NCBI GenBank assembly: GCA_022385755.1
Contig: MU278365.1
Coordinates: 186,001 to 250,000, forward strand
Source: Trametopsis cervina
Taxonomy: Eukaryota > Basidiomycota > Agaricomycetes > Polyporales > Irpicaceae
DNA length: 64,000 nt
Reading direction: 5' to 3'
Shown: positions 24,301-35,491 of the stretch, one piece after another
How the letters are laid out: every line of letters begins with the position of its first letter
Numbering within the stretch: position 1 is the stretch's first letter
Position numbers and translations under genes: made by a program
The notes under the pieces: generated by a model
What the model was told of the DNA's origin: nothing
What the model saw: only the letters and a program-made list of their open reading frames with translations
The model's database searches: none

Positions 24301-25510
24301 ATGTTCCGACGCATCCCATCCCTCACATCGTCATTGCGTTCGACGCGAACACGCAGAGCGACATCATTGAGACCATATGCGACTGTCAAGGATCCTAACC
24401 ATGTCACAATAGTAGAGGTCGGCCCTCGTGATGGACTGCAGAACGAAAAGTCGAGCATACCCGCGGACGTCAAGATCGACCTCATAAACCACTTGAACAA
24501 AGCCGGGATGACGATTATCGAGAGTGGGAGTTTTGTGTCGCCGAAGTGGGTTCCCCAGGTGCGTTTAAATTTTATGTGCAAACCCTTCAAATGATTGACA
24601 CTGGGAAGATGGCCGGAACAGACAAAGTGATCTCGCAAATGGATCGCCTCCCCGGCCGCCACTACCCAGTGCTGGTACCAAACATGAAAGGTCTAGACGA
24701 CCTCCTCAAACTCCTCGAAAAGCACCCATCCTCATCCACCTCTCCCCCTCCCACCGACGAAATCGCCATCTTCACCGCCGCGACAGATGCATTCACCAAG
24801 GCCAACACAAACGTCACCATCGCGGAAAGTTTGGCCAGACTGCAGCCAGTAACGGAGAAGGCCCTGGCGCACGGACTGCGTGTGAGAGGCTACGTGAGCG
24901 TCGTGATCGCATGTCCGTATACCGGAGCCGTGGATGCGGAGAAGGTGAGGGACGTGTCGCGCGCATTGCTCGACATGGGGTGCTACGAGGTTAGCCTGGG
25001 CGATACAGTCGGCAGAGGGACGCCCTCTACGGTTGCGCATATGCTCGAGACCGTCATGAGTGGGTCCAAAGGTCTCCCCGCGGAGAAGCTAGCAGTGAGT
25101 TGTCCCTGCTTAGCTCCCGGAAAGCAAAACACTCTGATCTGAACCCTCTTCAGGGTCATTTCCACGACACCTTCGGCACAGCCGTCGCGAACGTGATGAC
25201 CGCGCTCTCTATGGGCGTGCGCACGATTGACGCGTCCATAGGCGGACTTGGCGGGTGCCCCTACTCGCCCGGCGCAACAGGCAACGTCGCGACCGAGGAT
25301 GTCCTGTACGCGCTGCAAGGCAGCAAATACCACGCCGACGGCGATTTGGATGCGCTGGTCGATATCGGCGACTGGATCTCGCAGAGGCTCGGCAGGACGA
25401 ACGCGAGTCGCGCGGGCACGGCGCTGTTGGCGCAGAAGGCGCGGAAGAGGCTGGAGAAGGAGAGGGAGCGGGATGGGGGGTCTGCGGAGAACGTCACGGC
25501 TAAGCTGTGA
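24301..25510 (+). CDS. Hydroxymethylglutaryl-CoA lyase, mitochondrial
   Basis: Splits HMG-CoA into acetyl-CoA and acetoacetate, the last step of leucine breakdown. Three exons (24301-24558, 24609-25094, 25154-25510) total 1101 nt, 366 residues, normal for the family. Seen: an Arg-rich mitochondrial presequence ([20 protein letters not shown]), then [12 protein letters not shown] with the metal/substrate residues Arg-Asp, and FVSPKWVPQ. Further on are the segment [14 protein letters not shown], with two metal-binding His, and the glycine loop [15 protein letters not shown] that carries the active-site Cys. The C-terminus has no peroxisomal SKL-type signal (it ends NVTAKL), which fits mitochondrial location. 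Introns of 50 and 59 nt both keep phase 0. Confidence 0.96.
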
Positions 25511-25851
25511 GACGTGTTTAGGTGAGCACCTTCGTTCTCTATATCTGCGTGCTCGGTGCTGAGAGATTCACTGCATTCTGGGACCCATGATTAACGCGCA
25601 TATATAGCTCTATAGCTGTACACTATCCAATAGTAAGGTGTACATAATAGCCTGAAACTTATGGGATGTATCTCGGGACGTGATCTCATCCGTGATGAGT
25701 AGCCCCGAGGGAGGCGCCGTGCGAGCATAACAGTGATAGTGGGCGCGGGCGCACTACGACAATGCGGGAAGGACGCCGCGCTGCACAGGTACTGTACACC
25801 AGCCCGTTCAGCGGCGGGAGCGATGGGCTCTTGGCGTACTCCAAGCTACAG

Positions 25852-25858
25852 TATATAA
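25852..25858 (+). promoter_or_regulatory. TATA box of small secreted-protein gene, copy A
   Basis: TATATAA 73 bases before the ATG at 25931. A matching TATATAA stands at the equivalent place in copy B. Confidence 0.65.
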
Positions 25859-25930
25859 CCGCCTCATTCAGTAACAAACCGCTTCCACCAAGTTAGCCTC
25901 CCAACGAACGCCCACGCTCACGAACTCAAG

Positions 25931-26113
25931 ATGCATGTCCCGTCTCTGACAGCCCTCGTCCTCCTCGCTACGTCTGTGTCTGCGCTCGGGGCCATTGTGA
26001 CCACCACACACAAAACTGTGCCGCCCCAGTCGTGTGTCGTCACTGCGACGTGCGCGACTGTTGGGTCTTCTGTTAAGACGAAGACTCTGCCTGCGAGCGC
26101 GACGCATAAATAG
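25931..26113 (+). CDS. Tiny predicted secreted protein (copy A)
   Basis: Sixty residues. The N-terminus MHVPSLTALVLLATSVSALG is a clear signal peptide with a likely cleavage after SALG. The mature part is only about 40 residues, Thr/Val-rich, with two cysteines (SCVVTATCATVG) and no known domain. The gene has a TATA box and an A/G-rich context before the ATG, and no intron. A diverged copy follows 0.7 kb downstream in the same orientation. Features of size, signal peptide and local duplication are common among fungal small secreted proteins; a role cannot be assigned. Being short, it could be a chance frame, but the TATA box, the signal peptide and the copy with the shared SCVVTAT block support it. 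Confidence 0.6.
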   Translation: MHVPSLTALVLLATSVSALGAIVTTTHKTVPPQSCVVTATCATVGSSVKTKTLPASATHK

Positions 26114-26572
26114 AGAGGTATGTGGTATGTAGTGTATTTGGATTGCTGTAGATGTTATTCAAACTGAATTTGAATGTGTGCAGTGCGAGGATACAGAGAG
26201 GGGGAGAACGGGGCGGAGAATATCGCAGCCAAGCCCTTAAACATATGCAGGTGATCATCTTACTCTCTGCATACTCCCTACTAGGCTCACAAGTGCATTC
26301 CAGAACCCGCGATCACCGCGCATAACTTATATAGCTGTATAGCACTACACAAGAGTAAGACACTTATACATAATTGCTTGACACTCATGGGACATATCGC
26401 GGGATGTGATAGCGAGTGAAGGCGCGCGAGGATGACATCCACAATGGCCAGACGCAGTCGAACTGCTTGCGACGAGCGCAACACTGTACAATGCGGGAAG
26501 GAATGGCGCACTGAACGGTCACGTTCGTCCGTCTCGCGTCGAGAGCATCCGACGCTTGGCGCACTCCTCAGC

Positions 26573-26579
26573 TATATAA
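26573..26579 (+). promoter_or_regulatory. TATA box of small gene, copy B
   Basis: TATATAA 64 bases before the ATG at 26643, in register with copy A. Confidence 0.6.
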
Positions 26580-26642
26580 TGGCACATAAGCGGCCAGTTT
26601 TCATTAACTCGTTCTCTACTCAACAGACAACGTGCAAGAAAG

Positions 26643-26789
26643 ATGCAGTTCAACCTCTTATCCCTGAGCGCCGCCGCCACCACGCAAAAAACCAACCCGC
26701 CGACCAAAGCGTCCGGCACGTCGTGCGTCGTCACTGCGACGCGCACCCTCGTGAGGTCCTCTCCCGGGGTCACTACAACTCGGTTTTGA
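26643..26789 (+). pseudogene. Second copy of tiny secreted-protein gene, signal peptide core lost
   Basis: A 48-codon frame starting MQFNLLSLSAAATTQKT that shares SCVVTAT with copy A and ends in VTTTRF. Compared with copy A, about ten residues of the hydrophobic signal core are missing, so the product would probably not be secreted; the second cysteine is also lost (TATR instead of TATC). The promoter remains similar. It may be a decaying duplicate, or it may have taken on a shorter cytosolic form. Confidence 0.5.
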
Positions 26790-27004
26790 AGATCTTGTGG
26801 TGTGTGCTATCTTTATTTTGTCTTGCAAATGTGTTTCATGCTGGATGTGGACATAGTACAGATATCGAGATAGGAAGCTATGGAATGTATGACGTACAGT
26901 GATGATGAGGGGCATATAATACAGGAAAGACATACGGACATAGTGGTGTAAGAGTATAGGGGTGTACAGATACGGAGGAAAGGTTCATTCCATGGCTGTT
27001 TGTA

Positions 27005-30000
27005 TCACTGCCCGGTATCCATAATAGATGTCGGATCCAGCTTCTCTAGCACTACTCTGAGCATCTGCTCCAGCCGTTCGACGTTCGCGTGCATCCTCTC
27101 GACTTGACTGGCCTGCTCGCGCATGTGCTGTGTGAGCACCCTCAATTCCTGCCTCATTTTCGCTGCAGCAACGTCTTCCTTCGTCGATAGCTCGCCGCCC
27201 GAGGCGGCATTCTGATCCCCGCATCGGACCAGGACATGTAGGTATGTGTGGTTTACGTATGATACTTTCGAGGGGGGTAGGGCGTGCTGGTTCACGGTGC
27301 ATGAATCGCAGATGAAGTTGTCTTCTACAGGCATGTCAATTACACAAAAACGAACTTAGGTACGATACATGCTTACCGGCTCTCGATCCATGATACCACA
27401 TCGGCTGCTTGCACACTTTAGCGCATCTGGCACATCGTAACATCGCTTGACTCTCGCAACTGTCACAAATGAGCGCAGATTGACCTGGCACCATTCGCAG
27501 ATGACATTCAGCTGTCTTGCACGAGAACACGATATGTGCTGACGCACCGTTTGTGAAACAGTCGACACAGAACCAGCATGGCTGCTTCACAGACTGATCG
27601 CAGATTTTGCAGCTGGGACGGTTGCCGGAGGCTACCACAGACGACTCGAGGTATCTTGCACGACTGCGGGGGACAGAGCGAGCGGGAGTAAGCGTAAACG
27701 CCGCATGATTATCTTCCACATGGTGTGTCTTCTCCTCAGTAGGATCTGCGTTTTAATTAACACGCTAAACTGACACCTTAGTTCGCATTGACGTACGTTC
27801 ATGACCGACCTCAGCAGCATCAGCACATTCTTCGGGAGCCTCGCTGCATCGCATGGATCGCCTGGCGCTTTCGAGGGCCTCTCTAGCATCCATAGCCACG
27901 GCATGCAGATCTCTAACGTGCATAACGCTTCTGACTTTGAAGAAATCATGGTGGGGAAGGTGAGGTGTCCCCATGTGCGGTCGGGACCCAGCTTGAATGG
28001 TGGTTTCTAAGCAGCGTGGATCGTCGCAGATGTCGAGTGTTTGGGTGTAGTTGCCGTCCTGTGGCAAACAGTCCATACAGACGACACGAGTGCCCCGGAT
28101 TTGGTATCCGCATGCCATGCAGCTATTGCCCCTATTGCCGAACGAACGGAAGTTAATTAGACAGCTGTAGTTCATGCTCATATACCACTTACAGGTGCTT
28201 TGGAATGACCTTCATCCGATAATCTCGGATCTCCCTACAGAACCTGGCATCTAGCGCAGTGATTAATCCCCTGCGGCGAGTCCATTCTTGTCGCTCTTCA
28301 GGGTTGAGTGGACGCCCATACGACGTATAATTCCGGATGTCAAACTCGATCAGCTTATTGCGAGTCTCGCGTCTCTCTTGAAAATACGACCATGACCACA
28401 TCCGCTGGCGCACTTGGAACAGGACAGCCCTAGTGGCGAAGGTCCAGAGCGCGCGAGTCTTGTTGGCGCGGAACTCTAGCGGGGACGGACGCTGACACAT
28501 GATGTCTGCGGAGATGCGCTTCAGGATGAATCGATACTGATGGGTGGATGGGTCTTCGCTCCAGCCTACGGTGCCTACGAGCGTGCCATCGCGTTTGATA
28601 TAGCCGAAGAAATACTTTGTGCGAAATTCCTGAGAATAGCGTATACTGAACTGCACTTTGACAACCTGATTGTCTGAGAGGAAGGATGTCCCTGTGAGCA
28701 TGTACGATGCGCCGTAGTGGCTCCCAAACGCTTCGACGTTGTAATTCTTTCCCGGGATCGAGGTGTGAAGGTAGAATGAAGTCATCAAAAAGAGAGGGTA
28801 TTCGTCGGGGCTATACACGAATCCATTCCATTCACCAAGACTGGACAGTTTGTTAGAAATTGCCGAAACGAGTCCCAGGAAAGATCTTACATCTGCTGAA
28901 GATAAGGCTCAGCTAGCAGGTCCTGCACGCTTGGTGTGTCCGGTGGGGTATCATACAGAAAGGAAGGCACTTGTGAGATGAGGGCGAGACATCTGCCCGA
29001 CGTAACTGTCTTCAAATCCTCAGTGCTTTCCAGCGTTTCATCGTCGAGAGCTGTCTGCATATGCACGGCTCTCCAAAGAAGTGAGGGGTCTACATGGTAT
29101 TCAAACTGGTATTGACCTCCGTCAGTAAGCGTAATTTATATGGGTATCACTGTGCGCCTACCATCTCGCAGCAAAACGCTTTCAATGCGTCGTCAGCACG
29201 TCGCCTGTGTTTAAATAACGCTAATCCCACGGTAAGATCGCGAATCGAGTGGTTTGATGAAAGCATGTACTCACCAACGAGTTCATTGTACCGCTGGCTT
29301 ATAGCGCTGAACACATGGTGGACGCTAGTTGCGGCCTCGATGAAGGCACCCTCTTGGCTGATCTCTTCATGTTTCGCTTTATTGAACAGCTCCAAATGGT
29401 GTCTCAATAGTAGGCACAGGAGGGGAAATACATGCTATTCATCGTGAGTCGGATGCTGCTAGGAGTAATGTAATTTATTCACCTTTTCTATCTTGTCGTG
29501 TCCGATGACGACGTGAACGGTCTCGAGGGCGTCAATGTTGTAATTGATCTGTTCCAGCGTCCACCGGAGTTCCTTCTCTTGCAGAAATAGATAGGGCTGG
29601 AAGCGCAATTCGACGTGACTTGGGACGTCAACAGCCGGTCGCAGAGCTTCGGTGAGTTTGACACCGGGAAGCCAGATCTTTTCGAGGTATTGCTCGATGA
29701 CTGCACGGTTTGTAGGCAGAGTTTGTTTGCGAGCAGCGAATAATCGAGCAAAAAGTGTTCTAATCTCGTCGCGGTATCTTGTAGCATGGATCTGCCAACC
29801 TGGGGAGGTTGTGATTGATTACGCGTCAATTGCACAAGGGTTCGGAGGTGAACTTACCTATTGTCCAGTACGCAATCCAATGCTGTAAGCTTCAGGAGTT
29901 CATCAGCAAAAGTTGTGACAGTGATGCTTAGACGGACCTCCATCCCAATCGACCAGGTCGCGATTCGGAAACCCGATTGACATCGGTGATGGTTACGAAC

Positions 30001-31920
30001 CCGGATCCATCTTCATCGAATGCTTCCCTAATCCGCCGAAGATATGGAGGACCCATGTACTCAGTGGTCCAATCATCAGCACAAGCGATGTTGCATTCTT
30101 GCAGGCTCGGAGGCCCATATACGCGCTGCGCTTTCTCCCTGAAATGGTCTCGTATGGTCGTAGCAAATAGATTTGCGTTCACGTTGCGTCGCCAGCGCTG
30201 GAAATTCCATTGAAGAGGGGTTTGTCAGAGTTACATAGAAATCTCACCATCTCTCGCCATATTTCCCTTAGTTCCTACGTTCACTGGAGTCAGTCTCAGT
30301 GAAGAGATAGGGAAGTTGATTACTGACCTCATCTCTGATTCTGTCGTGGGGTCCGGCACTTAAGTTTTGAATGACACGGTCATTCTCCTTGTGTATCATC
30401 GACGCCAGCTGCTGCTGCATCGTGAACTTGCGTTCAAATACGACCATGTTTCTATCAACAGCAGCATTCCAGTCTTCATCTAGATTGTGCTTCAGGTCCT
30501 TGAGGAAGAGCGCAGATCTTTGCGTAGTACGCTCGCTGGCTTCCGGTCGGAGCTTCGCGGACTGCTCCGCGTCCATTGAATCGTGCCCCAGGATACCATC
30601 GGCGAGCGGCCGAGCAAAGGACTTCCCCTTTGCGAGCTCTACATAGCTCTCGAGCTCCAACAGCTCTCGCAGGACAACGTCGTTCTCCTGAACGAGCTGC
30701 AGACCGCCTTTCTCTTCCACCTTCGACGCTATGTACAACTCTTCTTGAGATTTGAAGCTGCGAAAAAGCTCTCGCAAGATCTCGCTCATATGGATCATCC
30801 TAGACTGTGTTCAGTTGTCGCGTATCAACTCGGTGTCCATAGTGGCTCACCTCCCATCGAGAGTTTCGACAGTGGATCTGACACGGTTGAGTACCGTAGT
30901 CGTATTGATACCAAGCGCAAGGATGAACTCGTCACGTCGCTGGCCAAAGCGGCCGATAAAATCCGCGAGTCTTCCTTCCCAGATGGGGCCCTTGAGTACC
31001 TTGACGAGAAGCTTCTGTTTCGAATACATGTCGCATACATTGGCACATTCCTTGATGTCAATAGCAGCCTGCGCTGCAACGGATTGCATCCTAGCCTCTA
31101 TAGTTCTACCATCAGGACCGACATGAGTTGTGTCCTCCACATCGTCAAGTCTGGACAAACGTGAACAACAGGTCCAGCAGTTTCGAAGAACGCTCACTGC
31201 ACGAGTACGGCGATCATGTCCTTCATGGCCACATATAATGATATGATCCGTTTGTCATTCTCGCGTCTGGTTCGCTCCATGCTGTAGACAGCCTTGAAAG
31301 CGAGAATGGGAGCTGTACAACGGTGTCAGTACGGAAGAAGCCACTTTGCGGGATAGAGACTACCTGCAACGAAGATATGAACCCTAGCAATATCATCGAG
31401 CACTTTCATAAACCACTGAATATCTTCCATAAACGTGTCTATGCCACTCTTTATCGTGTCAACGACAGCTTTGGCGTCGGACGAAGAACGGCCAGGAGGC
31501 ATGGACCCGTCCACCGTTTCTCCTGCAGCATCAATCGGTCAGACGCCAGCCACGCATGAGTGCCAATATCTTACCTCGACGGTCTAGAGCCTTTTCAATC
31601 CTCGAGAATTTCGGTGAGCCATAATGAACTTCATCTGCTATTGCAGCCAGGTCTGCCAACACGAGTGAACGATCTCCTCGGGGCTCAAGGGCCCGCTCAG
31701 CGTACGGTTCCGGCATCTCAACGTGTGACATGAACGTCCTCTCATCCCATTGCGGGGCAGTATTGATAAATGAGCCCAAAGGAAGAGCTGATGGTTCATC
31801 TAGGAAAGGATCGGAGGGGACGAAGTCGGCCACGCTAGGCTCGCTGAGATCCAACGGGCCCGCCGTTTTCTTCCAGAACGGCCGGGAGGAGAGGCTAATT
31901 CTGTGTATATGCTTAAACAT
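27005..31920 (-). CDS. Large multidomain protein with helical N-terminus, EF-hand and C-terminal zinc-cysteine clusters
   Basis: A multi-exon gene encoding well over 1000 residues. The start at 31920 gives MFKHIHRISLSSRPFWKKTA. The N-terminal third is helical, with a segment near 31300-31200 (APILAFKAVYSMERTRREND, then KRIISLYVAMKDMIAVLV) resembling helical N-terminal modules common in agaricomycete proteins. The middle has an EF-hand loop DEDGSGFVTITDV (Asp at positions 1, 3 and 12) near 30040. A long beta-rich region follows (28800-28200). The C-terminus carries several CxxC pairs (SCMACGYQIRGTRVVCMDC, SCKICDQ..CWFCVDC, ICDSCESQAMLRCARC, ICDSC) that look like ZZ-type or related zinc binding, then a coiled coil (RVLTQHMREQASQVERMHAN) before the stop at 27005. 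Exons were linked by matching frames, not all junctions were checked, and two adjacent genes cannot be fully excluded. Calcium sensing plus ubiquitin- or protein-binding is an inference from the domains. Confidence 0.65.
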
Positions 31921-32929
31921 GAGAACGGGGGGTAGAGACTGTACGTACTGATAGTGGGTTTGTCATTTATAGATCCCGAGGAATAGACATAATTGGCAGC
32001 TGTCCATTGCTTTTGAGTTTGCACTGTAGTGATATTCGCAGCCAGGTCGCATAAAGAAATAACTAGGACTAACACGTAGAACAGATATCACTTGACGCCT
32101 GTGGGGCCTGACATGCTGTACTTGGTGATGATATTATCACCTAACCCAATCATGGTCTCGTGGGGATATACGGGTCCTAGGCTTCGTGCGTGGCCATGCA
32201 TGCTAATAGCTAGGCGGGATATATGCCGCTATGGTGATTGCGTGCTGAGTGGAAACTGGATGAAATGGCCACAGGGAATCAGCCATAAGATCGACACACA
32301 CCTATTTGGTCGTAATAGTGGCGCACACCGCTTTTCATTTGCGTACTACACAGCAAATGGGCGGTGCAAACATGACGAAGTTGGGGAAATATTTGCAATA
32401 GGCGGTGAGAGCTGAGAATGTCATTCGCCCCGAGCAGCATCGTAAGTCCAACTACGTAGAGGCTTGAGAACTATTGAAGAAACGTGACGTACACGGCAAG
32501 CTTGAAACAAGATATATGCTCGTTTATAGCGGACAAAGCATTCTTTCTGGTGCATATAAAAGCAACCTGCTCGAGTTCCGGGATCAACGCGCGGTCCGTT
32601 GTATGTACGATCTGGCAGGAAACGAGAGACGTTGCAGGAAGGCTTAGTGGCCACCGACTGTGACTGATTGAGTGAACTTTGACGCGCAAACGGGCTGCAC
32701 GGAACTCGGCCCGAGGAGTGTGATCCGATGGGTCTACGTTCCGCTCAACGATTTCGGCTCTATAGAGAAGTGTCGGTCGTTCATGGCCACAATCAGCAAA
32801 ATATACAATCTATAGTATCATTTTTATCTCGCACATAACTGCGGTCATACATCAACCGCGAAAGACGTCGAGCAGGGTGTTGGAGTCGGACCAGATATCA
32901 AGGTATCATATTCAGTGGCTTTGCGGTCC
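31921..32929. other. Intergenic, no supported gene
   Basis: About 1 kb upstream of the EF-hand/zinc protein. Frames at 32092-32415 (+) and 32421-32654 (-) show no protein character or splice logic. I see no repeat. Confidence 0.45.
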
Positions 32930-33160
32930 TCACTTTAGTCCCAACATCTCAGTCTCCTTCTCGGGGTAAGTCGGCACTTGGAGAAGTCAGATCGCAGCAA
33001 GGAAGCCGATGGCACGCACCTCCGCATGTTCAGTGGCTTTAATATCCTGATGTCTGTATAAAGCTTCACTTCTGTCCGTGTGCAATGGTAGCGCAGAGGA
33101 GCACAGAGTCAAAGTCGCTAGAGTAAACACGATCGTGGTTTGGACGGATCTCGAAAGCAT
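32930..33160 (-). CDS. Possible small secreted protein
   Basis: ATG at 33158-33160 starts MLSRSVQTTIVFTLATLTLC, a good signal peptide with cleavage likely near SSALP. The mature part (LHTDRSEALYRHQDIKATEH) is short and polar. The frame continues unspliced to a stop at 32987 (about 58 residues). Alternatively, a GTGCGT donor at the codons after HAE and a CGAG acceptor join KETEMLGLK, ending at 32930. Family unknown. Small size makes this a candidate only. Confidence 0.4.
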
Positions 33161-33663
33161 GGCGATGGAGCGGGTGCTGTGGGTAGACAAGGACGGCTTG
33201 ACTGAAGTGATAGGCGTGGCACGAATCAAAGTTCAGTGAATGGGTTCCTAGTTTGACAGGACCACTACACTAATAGCATCGCTGTCAGCATACCTAGGAG
33301 CGGTGCAAGGGTCAGCTTCCTCGAGTCAGCCGCAGCATTGGGGCCACCGTCAGTCAAATCGCATGCACAATGTCAACGCACATAATCCGTTTCACCTTCG
33401 CACGTCAAAAGAGGAGAATATATTGCTTAAGCCATCGTTATGACTGCAGGAAGGCGATACCAGCGCTGGGATGAGTACTGGGTTGCAGACTGTCGGGTTC
33501 CGTATATACGACCCAGAAGTGGCATCTCTCATCGGTGAATCCCCACATCCGTAGATGTAGCCATTTCTATCGTGTCCAACATGCAAAAATACTACACATG
33601 TTCAGTTGCAAAGCGATACACAAAAGCAAATAGGGTGACATATCCAGAACCGACGCTGCAAGC

Positions 33664-35105
33664 TTATGCATCGCCCTCGCCAGTGCGGGCTTGTCGACGG
33701 GCTTTCTTAGCAGCGTTGGCAGCAGCGGCCTTGGCCTTCTTAGCCTCCGCGCGTGCAACCTAAGAGAATGTTAGATCGCTGCACCTATGACATTATCATA
33801 GCACAACACACCTTTTCAGCCTCCTCCTTGGCCTTCGCGTCCTCCTCGGCCTTCTTCTTCTCTTCCTCTGCTTTCTGCTTGGCATCTACGCCGTTCTGCG
33901 CACCAGCCTTGCCCTTCTTCTTCGCTTCCCGCGCCTCCTTTTCCTCTTGCTTGATGCGCTTGATACGGGGATCCAAGCCAAGAGCCACATCAACAAGTTG
34001 GCGGACACGAGCAATGTCCTCCTTCTTGCGGCGAGCACGTTCGGACTTGTTCTTTTTCTCCGTGAATCGCTTGTCATCACGGCTGAAAGGGATGTTAGAA
34101 GCCGTGGTTATGTCAAACACAAGAGGGCGTACCTGTCGCTACCCTCGTTGACCTCCTTGTCAAGATACTCGAAACTTCTCCAACTATCGAAGTTGTACCA
34201 GAAGTCGTAAAACGCTTCAACTTTCTCCTTCGTATCGTCGTATTCTCCCAAAAGTGGGACGGGTTGCTTTTTGCTGAATCTCGCCTCACGCTCAAACACC
34301 GGTCCGAAAGCCTTGAAGAAGTATGTGTTGGGGTCTCTGGCAGTCTTCACCTGCTTCTCGGTAGGAATATCTTCTTCGAGAGCTTCGTAATGTGGATCCA
34401 CAGAGTCGAACTGTCTGCGACGCTCAGGATTGCTGAGAACCTCCATAGCTTTTTGGATGCATTTGAAAAAGGCATCATCGTTGGTCTCTCCAGCGGCGCC
34501 TGCCTTCTTGTCAGGGTGGTGCTTCAGAACCTTCTTTCGGTCTGGAGACATAGAGAGGTTAAGTATGTTTTACGCATGTGGCAATACGCGTAACATACGT
34601 GCGATCTTTATTTGCTCATCTGTTGCCTTGTACCTCAGATGTGAAAGGCCGAGTACAGCGTAGTGATCTTGTTTCTGTTATAGGATGATCAGCGCAACAG
34701 TACGTGGAGTAGGTTCTGAATAGATTCACCTTCCACTCCTTGGGGTCAAGAAGGAGCAAATATTCTGCCTCCTCCTCATCTCCTACACCGAGATCGTCGT
34801 CGCCGTTCGCAGCACTTGAGTTAAGGGCCTCCAGACGTTTTCGCTCGTCTTCAGTGTGCTTGTCGTGTTCTTCGAATGTAAGTTTATGTACGGCGCGCTT
34901 CACATGCGCGAGATATGCAGGGCCGGCGGGAATAAGTCTACGTTCTCCCAAAGCTGCAACCCAAGAATTTCGATTAACAAACAAGATCGAGGACACCGAA
35001 GGGTATACGGGGCTTACCTGAGATGGGCTTCCCTGTGCTTTGCGGGGGTGTCCAATCGGACGGTAATGGTGATGGTAAAACACTAATCTCTACAACGTTG
35101 GCCAT
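33664..35105 (-). CDS. ZUO1: Zuotin, ribosome-associated J-domain cochaperone
   Basis: Partners Ssz1 in the ribosome-associated complex at the nascent-chain exit and activates Ssb-type Hsp70. Seen: N-terminal [20 protein letters not shown], the J-domain ([20 protein letters not shown], then HHPDKKAG holding the HPD motif, then [20 protein letters not shown]), and the zuotin-specific region [21 protein letters not shown] long Lys/Glu/Ala-rich charged helix ([20 protein letters not shown]) leads to the end at [14 protein letters not shown]. The start at 35105 gives [20 protein letters not shown]. The protein is about 390 residues; yeast Zuo1 is 433. The C-terminal four-helix bundle, which follows the charged region in yeast, seems to be absent here. 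Divergent from a PQ-loop gene with 386 bp between. Confidence 0.93.
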
Positions 35106-35491
35106 TTTGTGAGGGGAGGAACGAAACTAGAGGCGCGAAAGATGTAAGAGCTGCCGCTCGGTCAAAAAATCTTGACCATGATGCAGCGTGAATCCGATAT
35201 GGTATCCCACGTGGGACAGACGCCTCGCCACCACGACCACTTCAGCACACTCAGGTCATTCACCGCGACTTGTGCCATTACTCTATTCGCGAGGGTCTCT
35301 ATCGTCTCTATTCGATTTTTTCCAATCAGCCGTTTATGAACTGAAGAAGAGCTGAAGCAGACAAGCAATCCTTGACATACGCACGCGGCAGACCAAGGCA
35401 AATCGCGTGGAATACGCGTAGCGTCTACCGGACTTGCCAATCCCTCTGCGCCCTTGTTGCCGTCGCGCCTCAAAGGACATCGCTATCAAGA
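35106..35491. promoter_or_regulatory. Divergent promoter region, Zuotin / PQ-loop gene
   Basis: 386 bp between two start codons facing away from each other. A palindromic CCCACGTGGG sits near 35208, containing the CACGTG E-box core. No coding frame fits here. Confidence 0.5.

Larger units (their letters stand above)
25568..26113 (+). repeat. Tandem duplication, copy A (promoter plus small gene)
   Basis: Begins TCACTGCATTCTGGGACCC. The following several hundred bases correspond, with scattered substitutions and small indels, to copy B at 26287-26789: matched blocks include GCGCATA followed by TATAGCT, AGAGTAAG/TAGTAAGG, the TATGGGA/CATGGGA block with CGGGACGTGAT/CGGGATGTGAT, and ACAATGCGGGAAGGA. 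The TATA box and coding start are also in register. Confidence 0.85.
26287..26789 (+). repeat. Tandem duplication, copy B
   Basis: Begins TCACAAGTGCATTCCAGAAC. Same order of blocks as copy A, including the TATA box, the ATG context and the codons for SCVVTAT. The two copies lie head to tail, about 170 bp apart. Confidence 0.85.

Noticed and set aside
35162..35473. 103-codon - strand frame between Zuotin and the PQ-loop gene
   Set aside because: Lies in a short divergent promoter gap and shows no motif.
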